From positions 1-64,000 of the forward strand of contig JBGSNX010000009.1 of the NCBI GenBank assembly GCA_041739465.1: DNA of 64,000 nt, given 5' to 3'. Position numbers and translations under genes: made by a program. The notes beneath the pieces were generated by a model, which ran no database searches, had not been told where the DNA came from, and saw only the letters and a list, made by a program, of their open reading frames with translations. Every line of letters begins with the position of its first letter. The first letter of the stretch is position 1. This document shows, in pieces, positions 33,301 through 41,408 of the stretch. This DNA comes from BOKV01 sp041739465. GTDB lineage: Bacteria; Pseudomonadota; Alphaproteobacteria; Rhizobiales; Rhizobiaceae.

Positions 33301-34241
33301 GTCTCCCGGCATTGATCGCGGGACTTTCGGGAAGCGGCACTGCCCAGCTTGCTGAAGGAAAAATCGAAGGGATCAATCTGGAAGGATTGCCGCAGATACT
33401 TGCCGGCGCGGATGTCGACAAGTTCGAAATAAATCCTCAAACCGTGGCTCCGCTTGCGCAATCCGCCATCTTGTCGGGATCGCTGTCCACGTCGGAAGTT
33501 GGGGCGGCGTTCTCGGTCAAGGACGGAGTGGTTGAAATCCGCAATTTGTCGCTGCAGCCTGGTTTGGGGAGCAATGGCCGGCTTGCTGCCGAGGGCAAGG
33601 CCAGCCTTGTGAGCGGTGAGTCGACATTGTCGCTGGCGCTGACCCTTGATGCCGGGGACGAGGCATTGGCTGGTGCCGAACCTTCGGCAACACTGCTTTT
33701 CGAAGGAATTCCCGGAGCCATGAAGCGCAGCTTCGATACCACTGCGCTTGAAGGCTTTCTGGCTTTGCGCAGTTTCGAACGCGAACAGCGGCGGGTCGAA
33801 ATTCTGCAGGCCAATGTCCTGGAGAAACAGCGGTTGCGGCGAGAAGTTGTTGTCAGCAACGCCCGCATTGCGTTTCGCGAACGGCAAAGGCAAGAGGAAC
33901 TGGCGCGGCTTGAAGCGCTGCAGAAGCAGATCGAGGCGGAACGAAAGGCTGCCGAAGAAGCGCAAGAACGCCGCAAGGCGGAAGTCGAGGCGGCAAGGAA
34001 GGCGGCAGAGGAAGTTCAGGCTCGAAAAGAGGCTGAGGAGCAGCAGGCGCGCAAAGCTGCCGAGGAGGAAAAGGCACGCAAGGCAGTTGAAGAAGAGAAG
34101 GCGCGCAAGGCTGCGCAGACGCTTCAGCAACCCGCGCTGCCAGATGCAATTGAGCAACCGCAACCCCCTGTCGCACCCAAAAATGCAGCCGACCAACCCG
34201 TCGATCTTCTTGAAAACATCAACAAGCTTTTTGTGCAGTGA
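30399..34241 (+). CDS. AsmA-family protein with long charged C-terminal coiled coil; apparent CTG start
   Basis: A large envelope protein (about 1280 residues) of the AsmA family, involved in outer-membrane assembly or intermembrane lipid transport. The N-terminal transmembrane helix and FIDWTSFRQGFEKEASRIVG then LPLPTVTFTDVSV are family hallmarks; AsmA_2-type repeats follow, and a region near GLSGSGTAQLAEGKIEGINL matches the family C-terminal motif. Residues ~1127-1245 form a Glu/Lys/Arg/Ala-rich coiled coil. No ATG, GTG or TTG lies in frame between the stop at 30381 and the helix; a CTG at 30399, 8 nt after GGAG, gives the expected N-terminus. The first canonical alternative, GTG at 30432, truncates the helix and lacks a Shine-Dalgarno. 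Confidence 0.88.
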   Translation: MYRIFIPIGVLVVIALFTALIAPYFIDWTSFRQGFEKEASRIVGQPVHVAGKASLRILPLPTVTFTDVSVGEYEDGTPMMTVEAFSMDAELLPFLSGEVKIVDMRLDRPMALVRVSSTGAIDWTSRKQLIVDPQKVELENLTVTNGSFVIDGLAGGNRISGQGINAKVGAQALTGPWHIDADGEMDGSQTQMSISTGRLQEDGSIRFAIDVRRNNQPYRLQVDGPLKLDSGVLSWSGKFSFTPAIGADGKREADALPVFANGVFEATPERINVEQYQLDIGNLDDPYTITGKGLAEIGSVVAFRVEADGRQIDLDRIGNSRSAPEQKLTQRLAAVRAIVDRIPVPPAIGEISLEIPAVVAGDTVIREISAIVKPDGTGWRISNLRASLPGNTTIEADGLLGVADDFGYSGRMLLATRQPTGFANWLAGGSDQSLRRLKSAGFSANVTLTQNQTSFDALELALDNVIIKGSLQRLQPENGRPAIIANLSGDTIDIEDLKAIQSLIGGDATGFSGHDLDVALSAGEVRHDGMRANDVDAHMRITDGSLSLDRLNIGSLYGAQVESSGNITDLLGSASGSFGLRVTAVDGSGLVSLARERLGANRFLDALLDDQALSDDLDAQVKIEARPEGEGARASISLMGKLGGTQFSVSDRIDGRLIEWQAARHDLTVKLSNEMPSVLARQLSLPALPLDTAGPVSVDLELAGTALEKLDFSIALRGSQTELVATGVGKFAPLTASSWPDFSKPQVDAALTAGSGDVDPFIQLFGFAPPGMGSGTPLSLKAGIKSSDNAWVFENLSGQLAGNAFSGALSLDIQPAARPKISGNLNTSVFSLPVLVELATGSGTIAGDELTGEVYAEFGQPVFDGLDFDIAVEAQKFLTGVSEEGVGFSGQAKLSGETLSLTDFSFQWFGGTHKGTWTLQNVSGSAVGSLSGSLAGADASLAMVATGHPPFLSGRANVTYSLEMLGRSLPALIAGLSGSGTAQLAEGKIEGINLEGLPQILAGADVDKFEINPQTVAPLAQSAILSGSLSTSEVGAAFSVKDGVVEIRNLSLQPGLGSNGRLAAEGKASLVSGESTLSLALTLDAGDEALAGAEPSATLLFEGIPGAMKRSFDTTALEGFLALRSFEREQRRVEILQANVLEKQRLRREVVVSNARIAFRERQRQEELARLEALQKQIEAERKAAEEAQERRKAEVEAARKAAEEVQARKEAEEQQARKAAEEEKARKAVEEEKARKAAQTLQQPALPDAIEQPQPPVAPKNAADQPVDLLENINKLFVQ

Positions 34242-34247
34242 GGTTGT

Positions 34248-34472
34248 TCAGGCGCCTTTTTGTAGCGCCTTGAGAACATGTAGCCGAATGGCCGATGAGA
34301 GATTGGCTCCCGGCGGACGGCTCGCATCTATTTCCGTAACCAACCGGGCAACCGGCTTTTGTGCCATGGTTGCAAGTCTGACCAGTTCCGCCTGAAATTC
34401 ATCTTCAACCGAATAGCTGGTGCCGTGGCCGTTGATGGTGACCGAATGCTTGCGCAACACTTGTCCGATCAA
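34248..34472 (-). CDS. Ribbon-helix-helix domain protein
   Basis: A 74-residue predicted DNA-binding protein of the rhizobial ribbon-helix-helix type (COG4321-like). KHSVTINGHGTSYSVEDEF forms the beta strand and start of helix 1, and NLSSAIRLHVLKAL the last helix. Its start overlaps the end of the DUF4169 gene by 4 nt, and SspB lies before that, a gene order common in rhizobia. It converges on the AsmA gene with 6 nt between. Targets are unknown. Confidence 0.85.
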   Translation of the reverse strand: MIGQVLRKHSVTINGHGTSYSVEDEFQAELVRLATMAQKPVARLVTEIDASRPPGANLSSAIRLHVLKALQKGA

Positions 34473-34681
34473 TTTTCGCCAGTCGGACCCTGAGCGAGCG
34501 ACACCCTTGGCTCCAACCTGTTGGCCTCGTGACGCTGCTCTTCCAGGTTCGAGATATTCTTCGCAGCTTTGCGCTGGCTGGCTGGGACCGAGTGGAGCAG
34601 ACGGTTCGCGTCGGCTTTTGCTTCGGCGTCTTTTCGGGCAACCTGCTTGCGTGCATGCCGCAAATTGATGATTTGCGCCAT
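34469..34681 (-). CDS. DUF4169 family protein
   Basis: A 70-residue, highly charged helical protein. The N-terminal MAQIINLRHARKQVARKDAE is characteristic of DUF4169. The start chosen is the ATG at this motif, 7 nt after the SspB stop; 14 open codons further upstream lie inside sspB. Function unknown. It is translationally coupled to the downstream ribbon-helix-helix gene. Confidence 0.85.
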   Translation of the reverse strand: MAQIINLRHARKQVARKDAEAKADANRLLHSVPASQRKAAKNISNLEEQRHEANRLEPRVSLAQGPTGEN

Positions 34682-34688
34682 CGCAGGC

Positions 34689-35261
34689 CTATTTTTTCTT
34701 GCGGAACGAATCGAGCGAGACAACTTCGCCGCCAGCTTCGGCGGGCTTTTCAGCCCCCGGATTGTCTGCTGGCTTTACGGCCTTGGCATCCACCGCAATC
34801 TTGGGTTTGACGCTTGGCACCCTTGGGGCTGCAGTTGAAATCGCCGTCGGCCCTTTCGTTGCAGTCTCAGGCTCTGGCATGTCCGGTTTTGGCAGCGCCG
34901 CCATTGGTGCCACGTCAAACTGCAAACCAAATTTCACGGACGGGTCGTAAAAGCCACGTACCGCGTCGAAAGGAATGCGCAGGCGCTCGCGGATATCGTC
35001 AAATGAAAGATCGATTTCGAACGCTGTTTCGGTGACTTCAAGGTTCCAATAACTGTGCTGGATCACGATCGTCATTTCGTCAGGATATCGTTCCATCATC
35101 CGGGTTGTCAGGCGCACGCCGGGGTAGGCGGTCTGGAAAGTGATGAAAAAATGATGCTGTCCGGGCAGGCCGGTTCGCTGTACTTCTTCGAGCACTTTGC
35201 GGATTACGCGGCGCAGCGCATCCTGGGTGAGAATGTCATATCGGATTTGATCGTCGCTCAT
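34689..35261 (-). CDS. sspB: SspB-family ClpXP adaptor protein (alpha-type)
   Basis: SspB delivers ssrA-tagged proteins to the ClpXP protease. The 190-residue protein has the alphaproteobacterial SspB core: QHHFFITFQTAYPGVRLT, a tag-binding groove region DEMTIVIQHSYWNLEV, and FDAVRGFYDPSVKFGLQF. A Pro/Ala/Lys-rich linker follows from about residue 125 and the protein ends in DSFRKKK, the position of the ClpX-binding tail. It is notable that the tmRNA that produces SspB substrates lies about 140 nt upstream on the same strand. I chose the ATG of MSDDQIRYDI; an ATG 14 codons upstream is less likely. Confidence 0.92.
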   Translation of the reverse strand: MSDDQIRYDILTQDALRRVIRKVLEEVQRTGLPGQHHFFITFQTAYPGVRLTTRMMERYPDEMTIVIQHSYWNLEVTETAFEIDLSFDDIRERLRIPFDAVRGFYDPSVKFGLQFDVAPMAALPKPDMPEPETATKGPTAISTAAPRVPSVKPKIAVDAKAVKPADNPGAEKPAEAGGEVVSLDSFRKKK

Positions 35262-35404
35262 GCTGGCCCTTCGGTTCCGAAAACCGGAATCCCAAGTGAA
35301 CATATAAGCTGAAAATACTGAAAATCGAAAGGGTAAAGCTGCCCACGCGACAACGCGCCAAACCCGTGCATTGGAAAGGACGTTCTTGAGTTGGTCGCAG
35401 GGAA

Positions 35405-35757
35405 GAAAAGTGGAGGCTTCTGTTGCCAGGTGCCTCCGAACCCCGCCTGACCGTGCGAACAGTCAGGAGTTTAAGTTGAAGTCATCACACCGCATTACGC
35501 AGCGAGACGAACTTCCGCATAGTTGTCGTTTGCAACTATTGAGACGGCCCGATATCGGCGGGTACCATACCGAACGAAAACACAGTCTTTACACCCTCGT
35601 CGATCCTGTTTCGCCCCCGCCAGATTGCTTGGTTTACCTTCTGAAACAGGCAACAGCATTCAAGCAATCTGGTGGAGGCGCCGGGTACCGCCCCCGGGTC
35701 CGAATGGTTTATTTCACTGGCCATTTATCGTCATATCCGGCAAGCCGGCACGGCTAA
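35405..35757 (-). ncRNA. ssrA: tmRNA, circularly permuted two-piece alphaproteobacterial type
   Basis: Rescues stalled ribosomes. On the minus strand the acceptor piece comes first: a T-arm-like segment then GGCGCCTCCACCA, with the mature 3' CCA ending at 35670. A ~51-nt intervening loop (35619-35669) is bracketed by AGATTGCTTG and CAAGCAATCT. The coding piece starts at 35618 with GGGGGCG, which pairs with the acceptor 3' strand CGCCTCC (7 bp, one G-U), followed by AACAGGATCGACG, matching the conserved tRNA-like 5' domain. The resume reading frame at 35498-35533 encodes ANDNYAEVRLAA, then TAA at 35495. The GGAGGC...GCCTCC hairpin near 35412-35437 lies at the 3' end. A TATATT -10-like box lies just before the gene. 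Outer boundaries are approximate. Confidence 0.95.
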
Positions 35758-35853
35758 TATAGGCTTGATTGGCTGCTGAATAAAGGCCATTGTGACTGTA
35801 TTCCGCATGGGAAGCGGTATTGTTCAATAAATGATCCATCGGGGAGAGAGACC

Positions 35854-36165
35854 ATGAGCGATTACCTTGCAGATGTGCAGCGCTATGACGCGGGCGCCAG
35901 CGCCGACACCGTTCAGAAAATCGTAAAGCACCTTGGCATTGCCCTTCAGAGCAAGGATGCATCGCTGGTGTCATGCACTGACCCTGCGGAACTCGACCGT
36001 GTTCGCGAAAAATGGTGCATGAAAAAGTTGGCCGCCACCGATGCGGCGGCTTGTGATTCAACCATCCAGAAAGTCTGCCAGCAGATGGCCGATGACCGCA
36101 ACAAGCAGCGCGTCACTTTCTATTACCTTGTTGCCAAGCACATGGGCAAACTGGGTTCGCTCTGA
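35854..36165 (+). CDS. DUF2853 family protein
   Basis: A 103-residue small soluble helical protein matching DUF2853: MSDYLADVQRYDAGASADTV at the N-terminus, a central DPAELDRVREKWCMKKL segment and a C-terminal FYYLVAKHMGKL. Two or three Cys occur mid-protein. Function unknown. A GGGGAGAGAG Shine-Dalgarno precedes the ATG. It is monocistronic with its own terminator and lies just beyond the tmRNA promoter region. Confidence 0.9.
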   Translation: MSDYLADVQRYDAGASADTVQKIVKHLGIALQSKDASLVSCTDPAELDRVREKWCMKKLAATDAAACDSTIQKVCQQMADDRNKQRVTFYYLVAKHMGKLGSL

Positions 36166-36202
36166 TTTCAGATGCCAATTGGCTGCAGGCTTGAGATTGC
36201 GA

Positions 36203-36228
36203 AGGGTCCCGGTGGGGCCCTTTTTTTG
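36203..36228 (+). terminator. Rho-independent terminator after the DUF2853 gene
   Basis: Stem AGGGTCCC / GGGGCCCT (one G-T pair) with a short loop, followed by seven T. Confidence 0.9.
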
Positions 36229-36387
36229 TTCTAAGTCGCTTGCGCGCGATCTGAATTCCAGTGCCATTGCGTAGTGTGACCAGGGCATCGCAGTCCTTGT
36301 TCACTGGCGGTTCACGGCCAGTTGTCTTGAGCTTGAACAATGTACCCAATAGTCACGGAAGGCAGCCTCTTTTAGGGAAACCCTTTC

Positions 36388-36849
36388 ATGTCCAACGTTT
36401 CAAGACGCGGATTTATTTCATTTGCCGCATTGATGTGCGGTGTCGCACCTTCTCAATTTGCCATGGCAATCGAGCAGAAGGTCTTCACAAACGGCGGCTA
36501 TGCCATCAATGGATATGACCCGGTAGCCTATTTGAAAGAAGGCAAACCGGTTCGCGGAAACCCTGCGATACAGACTGAGTGGAATGGCGCAGTCTGGCTT
36601 TTTTCCACCGAAGAAAACAAGGCCGCATTCCTGTCTGCGCCGGAAGCGAATGCCCCGCAATATGGCGGATACTGCGCCTATGCGGTCTCGAGGAATTACA
36701 CGGCAAAGACCGATCCAGAAGCATTCACGGTGCACAAGGGCAAGCTCTACCTCAACTATTCCCCAGCAGTGGCGAGTGAATGGAAAAGTGAACTGGAACA
36801 GAACATTGTTTCAGGCGACGCCAATTGGCCCGCGCTTGCTGCAAAATGA
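36388..36849 (+). CDS. YHS-domain-containing exported protein
   Basis: A 153-residue protein. The N-terminus contains SRRGFIS followed by a hydrophobic stretch, consistent with a twin-arginine signal peptide cleaved near AMA. The mature protein carries a YHS-type domain: YAINGYDPVAYLKEGKPVRG, FSTEENKAAFLSAPEANAPQ and YGGYCAYAVS. YHS domains are thought to bind metal; the single Cys and nearby His/Tyr may contribute. A periplasmic metal or redox role is inference. The cfa gene follows on the same strand after 94 nt. Confidence 0.85.
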   Translation: MSNVSRRGFISFAALMCGVAPSQFAMAIEQKVFTNGGYAINGYDPVAYLKEGKPVRGNPAIQTEWNGAVWLFSTEENKAAFLSAPEANAPQYGGYCAYAVSRNYTAKTDPEAFTVHKGKLYLNYSPAVASEWKSELEQNIVSGDANWPALAAK

Positions 36850-36943
36850 TGCTTGAGCAAGGCAATGTGGGGCGACACCGGCTGGATTTGCCCAACCTTA
36901 AGTGGTTAACTCATGCAAAGTCTTTTTGGAGGATATGGGCCCC

Positions 36944-38212
36944 ATGTTTCCGCTAGACCGGATGCTCAAGGCTTTTGTCAAACGCGGCCAACTGACCGTC
37001 ATAGACGCGCAGGGCAAGGCACATTTGTTCAGCGGTATTTCGTGGACACAAGCGGATGGCACTGCTCTGAAACCGGTTGCCATGCGCATTCACGATGCAT
37101 CGCTTTACCGCAAGATCGTCCTTAATCCGGAACTCCATGTTGGCGAGGCCTACATGGACGGGAAACTCACCTTTGAGAGCGGTTCGAATGTCCGCGATTT
37201 CCTCACGCTGTTTTCCGCCAACCGGTATTCGCTGTCCGACCTGAAAACGCAAAAGTTATTTTTTGCCATCAAGATGCTGCTGCGCAGGATCCAGCAATCC
37301 AACCGGCCGGGCGAAGCGCAGAAAAACGTGGCGCACCACTACGATGTCGGGAATGACCTGTACCAACTGTTCCTCGACAAGAACCTTTTGTATTCATGCG
37401 CATATTTCCATTCGGATGAGGACACGCTTGAGACCGCCCAGCGAAACAAGCTGCGGCTGCTGGCGGCCAAACTTGATTTGAAGCCTGGCCAGAAAATACT
37501 CGATATCGGCTGCGGCTGGGGAGATCTTGCCCTTTACCTTGCACGCCTTGAAGAAGGCGTCGAAGTGCTGGGCGTGACCCTCTCCAAGGAACAGCACGCA
37601 CTTGCCACGCAGCGAGCCGAGAAAATGGGATTGTCGCACCGCGTCAAGTTCGAACTTCGCGATTATCGCGCGGTTGAGGGCAGGTTCGACCGGATCGTTT
37701 CGGTTGGCATGTTCGAGCATGTTGGCGTTGGCCACTACGAGGAATTCTTCAAGAAAGTGAATGCACTGATGCCCGATGACGGGATCATGGTGCTGCATTC
37801 GATAGGGCATATGAGCCCACCCGGCACGGCCAGCCCGTGGTACCGGAAATACATCTTTCCAGGGGCGTATTCACCTGCGCTTTCGGAAGTGTTTTCGGTC
37901 ATCGAGCGCAACAATCTTTGGTGTCTCGACCTTGAGTTCCTGCGCTTGCATTACGCCATGACGTTGCGCCACTGGTGTGAACGGTTTGATGCGAACCGGG
38001 CAAAAGTGGTCGAACTTTATGACGAGCGATTTGCGCGCATGTGGGAGTTTTACCTGATCAGCGCCGAAATGATGTTCAGCACCGGAAGCCAACTCGTTTT
38101 CCACATGCAGTTGTCGCGCAAGCGCGACGCAGCGCCCATTGTCCGGGACTACATGATCGACCGGCAACGGGAATATGTGCGCCGCGAACAGGCCATGGGG
38201 CTTGAACTCTAG
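36944..38212 (+). CDS. cfa: Cyclopropane-fatty-acyl-phospholipid synthase
   Basis: SAM-dependent enzyme that cyclopropanates unsaturated acyl chains of membrane phospholipids. 422 residues: an N-terminal lipid-binding domain (LHVGEAYMDGKLTFESG) and a C-terminal methyltransferase domain with the CFA hallmarks NVAHHYDVGNDLYQLFLDKN, YSCAYFHSDEDTLETAQ, motif I ILDIGCGWGDLALYLAR, GVTLSKEQH and VSVGMFEHVGVGHYEEFF. Of three in-frame starts, this ATG has the best spacing (11 nt) to the GGAGG Shine-Dalgarno; the ATG at 36935 is only 2 nt away from it. Confidence 0.95.
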   Translation: MFPLDRMLKAFVKRGQLTVIDAQGKAHLFSGISWTQADGTALKPVAMRIHDASLYRKIVLNPELHVGEAYMDGKLTFESGSNVRDFLTLFSANRYSLSDLKTQKLFFAIKMLLRRIQQSNRPGEAQKNVAHHYDVGNDLYQLFLDKNLLYSCAYFHSDEDTLETAQRNKLRLLAAKLDLKPGQKILDIGCGWGDLALYLARLEEGVEVLGVTLSKEQHALATQRAEKMGLSHRVKFELRDYRAVEGRFDRIVSVGMFEHVGVGHYEEFFKKVNALMPDDGIMVLHSIGHMSPPGTASPWYRKYIFPGAYSPALSEVFSVIERNNLWCLDLEFLRLHYAMTLRHWCERFDANRAKVVELYDERFARMWEFYLISAEMMFSTGSQLVFHMQLSRKRDAAPIVRDYMIDRQREYVRREQAMGLEL

Positions 38213-38270
38213 GGTCAGCACCCATTACGTGGAGACGCTTCGTCGGGTATGATGACCCTGGAGAATCGCC

Positions 38271-39065
38271 ATGCAGCAATATCTTGACCTTCTGGAAATG
38301 GTGCTCGAAAAGGGCACGGATCGCGGCGACCGGACCGGCACCGGGACGCGTTCGGTGTTTGGCCACCAGATGCGCTTTGATCTCGGCGAAGGTTTTCCCG
38401 CGCTGACCACCAAGAAGCTGCATCTCAAGTCGATTATCGTCGAATTGCTGTGGTTTTTGCGCGGCGACACCAACATCGCCTATCTCCACGAACATGGTGT
38501 GCGCATCTGGGATGAATGGGCTGATGCAAAGGGTGATCTTGGCCCGGTCTATGGCCGGCAATGGCGCTCCTGGCCAGATGGCAAGGGTGGAGAGATCGAC
38601 CAGATCGTCCAGTTGGTCGAAGGGATCATCAAGAACCCCAATTCGCGGCGGCATATCGTAACGGCCTGGAATCCGGCTGATGTCGATGCCATGGCGTTGC
38701 CGCCTTGCCATTGCCTTTTCCAGTTTCACGTCGCAAACGGGCGGTTGTCCTGCCAGCTTTACCAACGTTCGGCAGACATCTTTTTGGGCGTGCCCTTCAA
38801 CATCGCCTCCTATGCCCTTTTGACGATGATGATTGCCCAGCTGACGGACCTCAAGCCGGGCGATTTCGTGCACACGCTGGGCGATGCGCATCTTTACCAC
38901 AACCATTTTGAGCAGGCCCGCTTGCAGCTTGCCCGCAAGCCCGGCCCGCTGCCGGTGATGCGACTCAACCCTGAAATCAAGCGGCTTGAGGATTTCCAGC
39001 TTGGGGATTTTGAGCTGTTGAACTACGTCGCGGCCCCGACAATCAAAGCGCCTATTGCCGTCTAA
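38271..39065 (+). CDS. thyA: Thymidylate synthase ThyA
   Basis: Makes dTMP from dUMP with methylenetetrahydrofolate. The 264-residue length equals that of E. coli ThyA, and the catalytic cysteine is at the same position, Cys146 in ALPPCHCLFQF. Also visible are DRTGTGTRSVFGHQMRFDL, the phosphate-binding NPNSRRHIVTAWNP, and LYQRSADIFLGVPFNIASYA. The partner enzyme folA lies 1.7 kb downstream on the same strand, with a gene on the opposite strand in between. Confidence 0.97.
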   Translation: MQQYLDLLEMVLEKGTDRGDRTGTGTRSVFGHQMRFDLGEGFPALTTKKLHLKSIIVELLWFLRGDTNIAYLHEHGVRIWDEWADAKGDLGPVYGRQWRSWPDGKGGEIDQIVQLVEGIIKNPNSRRHIVTAWNPADVDAMALPPCHCLFQFHVANGRLSCQLYQRSADIFLGVPFNIASYALLTMMIAQLTDLKPGDFVHTLGDAHLYHNHFEQARLQLARKPGPLPVMRLNPEIKRLEDFQLGDFELLNYVAAPTIKAPIAV

Positions 39066-39092
39066 GCTTTGTTTGAGTTGGGTGCTACCGGT

Positions 39093-40571
39093 TCACCATT
39101 CGCCAATTTTCAGCGCCTGCCATGCAGGCTCTGTTTTCGCCTGACCTTCCTGCGGCCTGAAAAACGGGATGGCAAGTGAACCTGCTGGCGGGGTTTCGTC
39201 TGATTGGAACAGCAGCAAATGCGGCGTTGAAACCGCCACACCGGCTCCGTGCCTGGGCGTGGGGATTTGCAGCCAGTAGCGCAGGTGGCCGGCGGCATAC
39301 CAGCTGCGCATGCTGGTTTCGCCGATCACCACAGGCACCTTACCGGACGCAGCTTGCGGAAAGGCAGTGGCAATGGCGGCAGGATTGGGCATGGCCGAGT
39401 CGCGCTGGGCTCCGGGAAAGAAACGCTTGTTGCCTGCCACCGTCAACGGGATGAGAATCAGCAAGATGAAGGCAGCTGTTGCAAGTCTGCGAAAGGCTGT
39501 CTCATCGATATGGCGGGCAAAGTGGATCGCCGCTGCCAGCGGGAAGAACACAGCTTCGGGCTGTAGCCAGTGGTCACGAAAGCTGGTGGTGCCGCCAATC
39601 AGGACCAACGCCAGAAACATGATTGCCAGCATTGCCCACAAGCGCAGGAACATTTGCCGTGCATGGGCTGTTTGTTGTGGCATTTCACCTGAAAGCGGGC
39701 GCGGGGCTTTCCTTTGGTCCAACCAGCCAAGCCCGATGATTGCCAGCCAAACCGCATGGACACCAGCGGCCGCCAGTGCAAATTCGCCAAGGCCGTGAAG
39801 CCGTGTTTGAAGGAAACCAAATCGGTTGATGCCAAGATTGCCAAGCTTGGCGGCACCGGCACCCGGATTTTCGAGGATGTAGAGATAATGGGGGGCAGCA
39901 ATCGCAAGCCCCACCACAATTGCAAGCAGGAATGCCGGCGTCGCAATGAGTTTGCGCCCTTTTGGGTCGGAAACGAAAACGACAAGAATTGTCAGCAAAA
40001 ACAGGGCATAATTGTACTTGGCGACCAGACCCAGGCCCACACAAAGTGCCAGAGCCACGAAGGCGAAGCGAGTTTGTCTTTGCAGCAAGTGAAACATCAC
40101 GAATGTCGTTGCCACGACCAGAAACGTGTTGCTGACGGTATGGGTGTGATCGATCTGTGATTCCCACGAGAAATTGGCGCTGAACAGCAGGCCAAAGCTG
40201 CCGATGGCTGCAAGCATTGCACTGCCGGTCAATTTGCGGCCAAGCAGTGCCAGCATGGCCCAAGTTCCAAACAGGATCGCATTTTTGACAAAGGCGATGG
40301 CAAGGAAATTCACGCCCAAGATGCCGAATGCGGCTGTTTGGAGCCATTGGAACAATGGCGGGTGCGGGCCATAGCCGAAGGCAAAATGGTCGGCAATGGC
40401 CAATTGTTCGGCTTCGTCAAGGTTTGCGGGCGCACCAAGCAGCGTGCGCACCATCATTTGAACCAGAAAATACACGGCGAGCACAACCATGGTGTGGTCG
40501 CGCAGCGTGGTTGCGAGCAAGCCAATCGGGGATTGGTTGGCAGGAATTCTGGAAATGGCCGATTCATTCAT
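39093..40571 (-). CDS. Glycosyltransferase family 39-type membrane protein (ArnT/PMT-like)
   Basis: A 492-residue polytopic inner-membrane protein. The first periplasmic loop has GAPANLDEAEQLAIADHFAF, with the acidic pair expected of GT-C enzymes, then FGYGPHPPLFQWLQTAAFGI, matching the PMT_2/GT39 pattern (GxxPHPPLxxW) of lipid A and glycan transferases. About ten to eleven hydrophobic helices follow, then a soluble C-terminal ~100 residues. It uses polyprenyl-phosphate sugars as donors. The minus-strand frame is open far upstream (to 40994), overlapping the folA start, but only the sequence from this ATG is protein-like; an ATG five codons earlier is an alternative. Confidence 0.83.
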   Translation of the reverse strand: MNESAISRIPANQSPIGLLATTLRDHTMVVLAVYFLVQMMVRTLLGAPANLDEAEQLAIADHFAFGYGPHPPLFQWLQTAAFGILGVNFLAIAFVKNAILFGTWAMLALLGRKLTGSAMLAAIGSFGLLFSANFSWESQIDHTHTVSNTFLVVATTFVMFHLLQRQTRFAFVALALCVGLGLVAKYNYALFLLTILVVFVSDPKGRKLIATPAFLLAIVVGLAIAAPHYLYILENPGAGAAKLGNLGINRFGFLQTRLHGLGEFALAAAGVHAVWLAIIGLGWLDQRKAPRPLSGEMPQQTAHARQMFLRLWAMLAIMFLALVLIGGTTSFRDHWLQPEAVFFPLAAAIHFARHIDETAFRRLATAAFILLILIPLTVAGNKRFFPGAQRDSAMPNPAAIATAFPQAASGKVPVVIGETSMRSWYAAGHLRYWLQIPTPRHGAGVAVSTPHLLLFQSDETPPAGSLAIPFFRPQEGQAKTEPAWQALKIGEW

Positions 40572-40734
40572 GTTTGCAGGTTCCATCTGCCTTGCCTGGC
40601 TCTGGTCAAGCCAAGCTGCAAAAGAGTCAACTGGAAAACAGCAACTGCGGGCTGGCTTCACATTGCCAAAAAGCCGGGAGCGGTTCATTTCAGCTTCTGC
40701 GGCTGCCAATTGCAGCGGTGAACGGAGGGCGTTA

Positions 40735-41247
40735 ATGGCAAAATCCAGCTTGGCGATGATTGCAGCGGTCGCACAAAACGGCGTCATCGGTGCTGAAGGC
40801 GGACTTCCGTGGCGCCTGCCTTCAGATCTCAAGCGGTTCAAGATGGTGACGCTGGGAAGGCCGGTCATAATGGGCCGCAAGACGCATGAGTCGATTGGCA
40901 GGCCGCTGCCTGGAAGAACCAACATCGTGGTTTCGCGCCGTGCTGGCATTTCATCGCCCGGAGTGTGGTTCACCGGGTCGTTGGCGCAAGCCATCGATCT
41001 GGCTCACCGTGAAGGCGGCGAGGGTGAAGTCTTCGTGATCGGCGGGGGACAACTTTACGCAGAAGCGATGCCGCTGGCAGACCGGCTTTACATCACGCAT
41101 GTCGCAGCAACGCCTGAAGGGGACACGCGATTTCCGCATATTGATCCCGATGACTGGCAGATCGCCAGCAGCGAAACGATAAAAGCTGGCGAAAACGATT
41201 CGGCTTCGATGGAGTTCGTGGTGTATCGAAGAGCCCAAAAGGACTGA
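40735..41247 (+). CDS. folA: Dihydrofolate reductase FolA
   Basis: Reduces dihydrofolate to tetrahydrofolate. The 170-residue protein has LAMIAAVAQNGVIGAEGGLP, WRLPSDLKRFKMVTLGRPVI with the catalytic acidic Asp in the LPSDLKRFK helix, MGRKTHESIGRPLPGRTNIV, and FVIGGGQLYAEAMPLADRLY. The start ATG follows CGGAGGGC at good spacing. The frame continues upstream into sequence antisense to the glycosyltransferase gene, which is not coding on this strand. Confidence 0.96.
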   Translation: MAKSSLAMIAAVAQNGVIGAEGGLPWRLPSDLKRFKMVTLGRPVIMGRKTHESIGRPLPGRTNIVVSRRAGISSPGVWFTGSLAQAIDLAHREGGEGEVFVIGGGQLYAEAMPLADRLYITHVAATPEGDTRFPHIDPDDWQIASSETIKAGENDSASMEFVVYRRAQKD

Positions 41248-41408
41248 CGCGCAGGGTTGCAGACAGCCTGCCTGCGGCAAACTTGCGCCATTGTCTATGC
41301 CGGATGGCTACGAGGGACGGTTGAAAGCGCCAAACACCATCCCTATAACATCATTATTACGTTTTCCGGGAGGCATACCCTCCCACCACCCCATGACAAG
41401 GACGTGCA

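Noticed and set aside
35371..35757. 128-codon plus-strand frame in the sspB-DUF2853 gap
   Set aside because: The region is the tmRNA gene on the minus strand; the frame is a by-product of stable RNA sequence.
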